Shown here: one piece after another, positions 5,026 through 6,625 of the stretch
How positions within the stretch are numbered: position 1 is the stretch's first letter
Layout: every line of letters starts with the position of its first letter
DNA from: an uncultured Acetobacteraceae bacterium
Lineage (GTDB): Bacteria; Pseudomonadota; Alphaproteobacteria; Acetobacterales; Acetobacteraceae
Direction of reading: 5' to 3'
DNA: 6,625 bases
NCBI GenBank assembly: GCA_903839965.1
Contig: CAIMEK010000667.1
Coordinates: forward strand, 1-6,625
Notes under the pieces: model-generated
Databases searched by the model: none
The model's input: only the letters and a program-made list of their open reading frames with translations
What the model was told of the DNA's origin: nothing
Made by a program: the position numbers and the translations under genes

Positions 5026-6417
5026 ATGTTCGAAACCATCTGCGGACTGATCCCGATTGACCCGGACTACGCTGAACGCAGCCGGCGGCTGGAAATTCTG
5101 AAACGAGTTTTGGAAGGCCGCCTGTACGATGTACTTCCGTACGAGTTTCATGAAGAGCGTAGCGCTGCCGGGGAATACATCCAGCTACGCTACCGCCGGC
5201 CTTCCGTACGCTATCCATTGGCGCGCATCATAGTCGACGACAGTGTGTCACTGGTGTTCGGCGATGGACATTTCCCCACGCTCGACAGCGAGGACGCGAC
5301 GGTGCGCGCAGCGTTGGCGGATATCGCCAAGGAGGCCGGACTCAATCGGGTGATGCTGGACGCGGCACTACGCGGCTCGGTGGGGTCGGTGGCGATCCAA
5401 TTGCGTGTGCTGCGCGGCCGGGTATTTCTGCAGGTACTTGATTCGACCTATCTGACGCCGTGCTGGGATGCGGAGGAGCCGGATACGCTCGTGAGCGTGA
5501 CGGAAGCCTTCAAAGTGCCTGGGCGGGTGCTGGCGGCGCGGGGCTACACGTTGGCTGACGAAGCCTCGGCATACTGGTTCATGCGGCGCTGGGATATCGA
5601 TACGGAAACGTGGTACGAGCCGTGGCCGGTGGGGCACCAGTGCGTACCGGTGGTCGATGCGGTGCGCACGGTGCAGCATGGGTTGGGCTTCGTCCCGCTG
5701 GTATGGATCCGCAATCTGCCCGGCGGCGAAGGCGCGGACGGTTCCTGTACGTTCCGATCGGCGATCGAAACTACAATCGAAATCGATTACCAGCTCAGTC
5801 AAGCCGGTCGTGGCCTAAAATATAGTTCAGATCCAACCCTTCTGGTGCGCGAACCAGCGGCTGCGGAAGGTGAGTTAATCCGCGGTGGCGGCAACGCACT
5901 GGTCGTATCGGAGAAGGGAGATGCCAAGCTCCTCGAGATCAACGGTACTGCCGCATCGGCGGTAATCGAGTACGTCCGCACCTTGCGCGAACTGGCGCTT
6001 GAGGGAGTACACGGCAACCGTGCCTCAGCGGAGCGGCTCTCGGCTGCCCAGTCGGGGCGCGCTCTCGAGCTGATGAACCAAGGCCTGGTATGGCTCGCCG
6101 ACAATATGCGGGTCAGTTACGGCACCGGGCTGCTCGAGCTAGGCCGAATGATAATCCGCGCCTCCAATCGCTACGCGCTACGCACACATGAGGAACGCAT
6201 TCCTCCGCTCGACGTATCGGCACGGCTCAGCCTGAAATGGCCGCGCTGGTATGCACCGACGGCTGAGGACAGGCTGCACGATGCCCAGACGTTGCGCGTG
6301 CTGGCCGCCGCCGGCGGCATATCGAAAGCGACGGCGCTCAAGTCCATTGCGGACGTCTACGACATCGAAGATGTGCCGGCGGAAATGGCACGCATCGCGG
6401 ACGAGAGGGCTACATGA
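5026..6417 (+). CDS. Phage portal protein (SPP1 gp6-like)
   Basis: Portal proteins form the ring at one capsid vertex through which terminase pumps DNA. The product has 463 residues, close to the 450-510 usual for the gp6/PF05133-type group. Recognisable parts are the N-terminal YPLARIIVDDSVSLVFGDG block at about 64-82, the wing-to-stem transition IEIDYQLSQAGRGLKYSSDP at about 249-268, and the long helical region AASAVIEYVRTLRELALEGV, then SGRALELMNQGLVWLADNMR near 346-365, typical of the portal stem and crown. The ATG at 5026 has AGGA at 5018-5021 and GAGG at 5011-5014, and lies 13 nt after the terminase stop, so the genes are co-transcribed. Its last codons overlap the next gene (ATGA at 6414-6417). 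No frameshift or missing section is evident. The family call rests on sequence pattern plus its place after terL. A divergent portal subfamily is possible. Confidence 0.85.
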   Translation: MFETICGLIPIDPDYAERSRRLEILKRVLEGRLYDVLPYEFHEERSAAGEYIQLRYRRPSVRYPLARIIVDDSVSLVFGDGHFPTLDSEDATVRAALADIAKEAGLNRVMLDAALRGSVGSVAIQLRVLRGRVFLQVLDSTYLTPCWDAEEPDTLVSVTEAFKVPGRVLAARGYTLADEASAYWFMRRWDIDTETWYEPWPVGHQCVPVVDAVRTVQHGLGFVPLVWIRNLPGGEGADGSCTFRSAIETTIEIDYQLSQAGRGLKYSSDPTLLVREPAAAEGELIRGGGNALVVSEKGDAKLLEINGTAASAVIEYVRTLRELALEGVHGNRASAERLSAAQSGRALELMNQGLVWLADNMRVSYGTGLLELGRMIIRASNRYALRTHEERIPPLDVSARLSLKWPRWYAPTAEDRLHDAQTLRVLAAAGGISKATALKSIADVYDIEDVPAEMARIADERAT

Positions 6418-6625
6418 GTCAAGACGATCCGACAGGCTTGCCGAAAGATGATGCTGAGGCACGTGCGGAAGCGTTGCAACGCCGCCTCGTCGAGGTGGAG
6501 GCCCTCAGCCGCGAACGGCTGATCCGAGCTGAACTGAAAGCCGAGGCCCTGCGTGCTGGAATGGTGGACCTTGATGGGCTGAAGTTGGTGGACGCCGGGG
6601 TGCTCACCGTCGACGAGACGGGAGA
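6414..6625 (+). CDS. Probable phage scaffolding protein (3' end beyond window)
   Basis: ATG at 6414-6416 shares bases with the portal stop (ATGA), giving translational coupling, and GAGAGGG at 6403-6409 provides a good ribosome binding site. The 70 visible residues start MSQDDPTGLPKDDAEARAEA and are highly charged, with a helix from about residue 13 to 48 (ALQRRLVEVEALSRERLIRA, then ELKAEALRAGMVD) that would form a coiled coil. The motif ELKAEALRAGMVDLDGLKLV at about 41-60 is typical of phage scaffold/minor structural proteins that follow portal genes and assist capsid assembly before being removed or degraded. A small head protein or protease-scaffold fusion is possible because the C-terminus is out of view. 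The frame remains open to the window edge. Confidence 0.7.
   Translation, partial: MSQDDPTGLPKDDAEARAEALQRRLVEVEALSRERLIRAELKAEALRAGMVDLDGLKLVDAGVLTVDETG

Noticed and set aside
1..6625. CRISPR array, insertion sequence with transposase, or toxin-antitoxin pair
   Set aside because: No regularly spaced repeats, transposase motifs or small paired genes were found on either strand.

Overview
This is a GC-rich window whose codon use (mostly G or C in third positions) fits a free-living Pseudomonadota bacterium, most likely an alphaproteobacterium. That placement is inferred from gene families and composition. No rRNA or complete tRNA anchors it.

Left part (1-1950), chromosomal-type genes. The window opens inside a metallo-beta-lactamase-fold hydrolase on the + strand, lacking only its N-terminus. 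After about 320 nt without a convincing gene comes a minus-strand, SoxW-like thioredoxin-fold protein with a twin-arginine-type export signal. The usual CPxC active site reads SPAC in this protein, so the nucleophilic cysteine is gone. A 20-codon ORF with a perfect AGGAGG ribosome binding site lies just upstream of it and may be a leader peptide.

Middle part (1951-3142), three gene remnants on alternating strands. These are the C-terminal half of an ACR3-type arsenite efflux permease (minus, with two single-base frameshifts), an unrecognised coding fragment (plus), and the C-terminal nuclease domain of a large helicase/endonuclease of the REase_MTES_1575 type (minus, broken at both ends). Each remnant stops abruptly where the next begins, as expected of rearranged DNA beside an integration hotspot.

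Right part (3143-6625), a junction with a phage-type element. At 3259-3297 the minus strand carries the 3' half of a tRNA-Arg(CCG) (anticodon loop to acceptor stem), but the 5' half is absent. This is the expected product of tyrosine-integrase insertion into a tRNA gene, with chromosome to the left and element to the right. After about 290 nt of apparently non-coding DNA with small repeats comes a head-gene operon on the + strand: large terminase subunit (DNA-packaging motor), portal protein, and the start of a probable scaffolding protein that overlaps the portal by ATGA and runs off the window. These three would package DNA into a capsid. No integrase, small terminase subunit or repressor is visible.

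Nothing here is clearly a new system. The points most worth following are the tRNA-half attachment site with terminase placed almost directly on it, the cysteine-to-serine thioredoxin, the unidentified coding fragment at about 2525-2782, and the repeat-bearing gap in front of the terminase.
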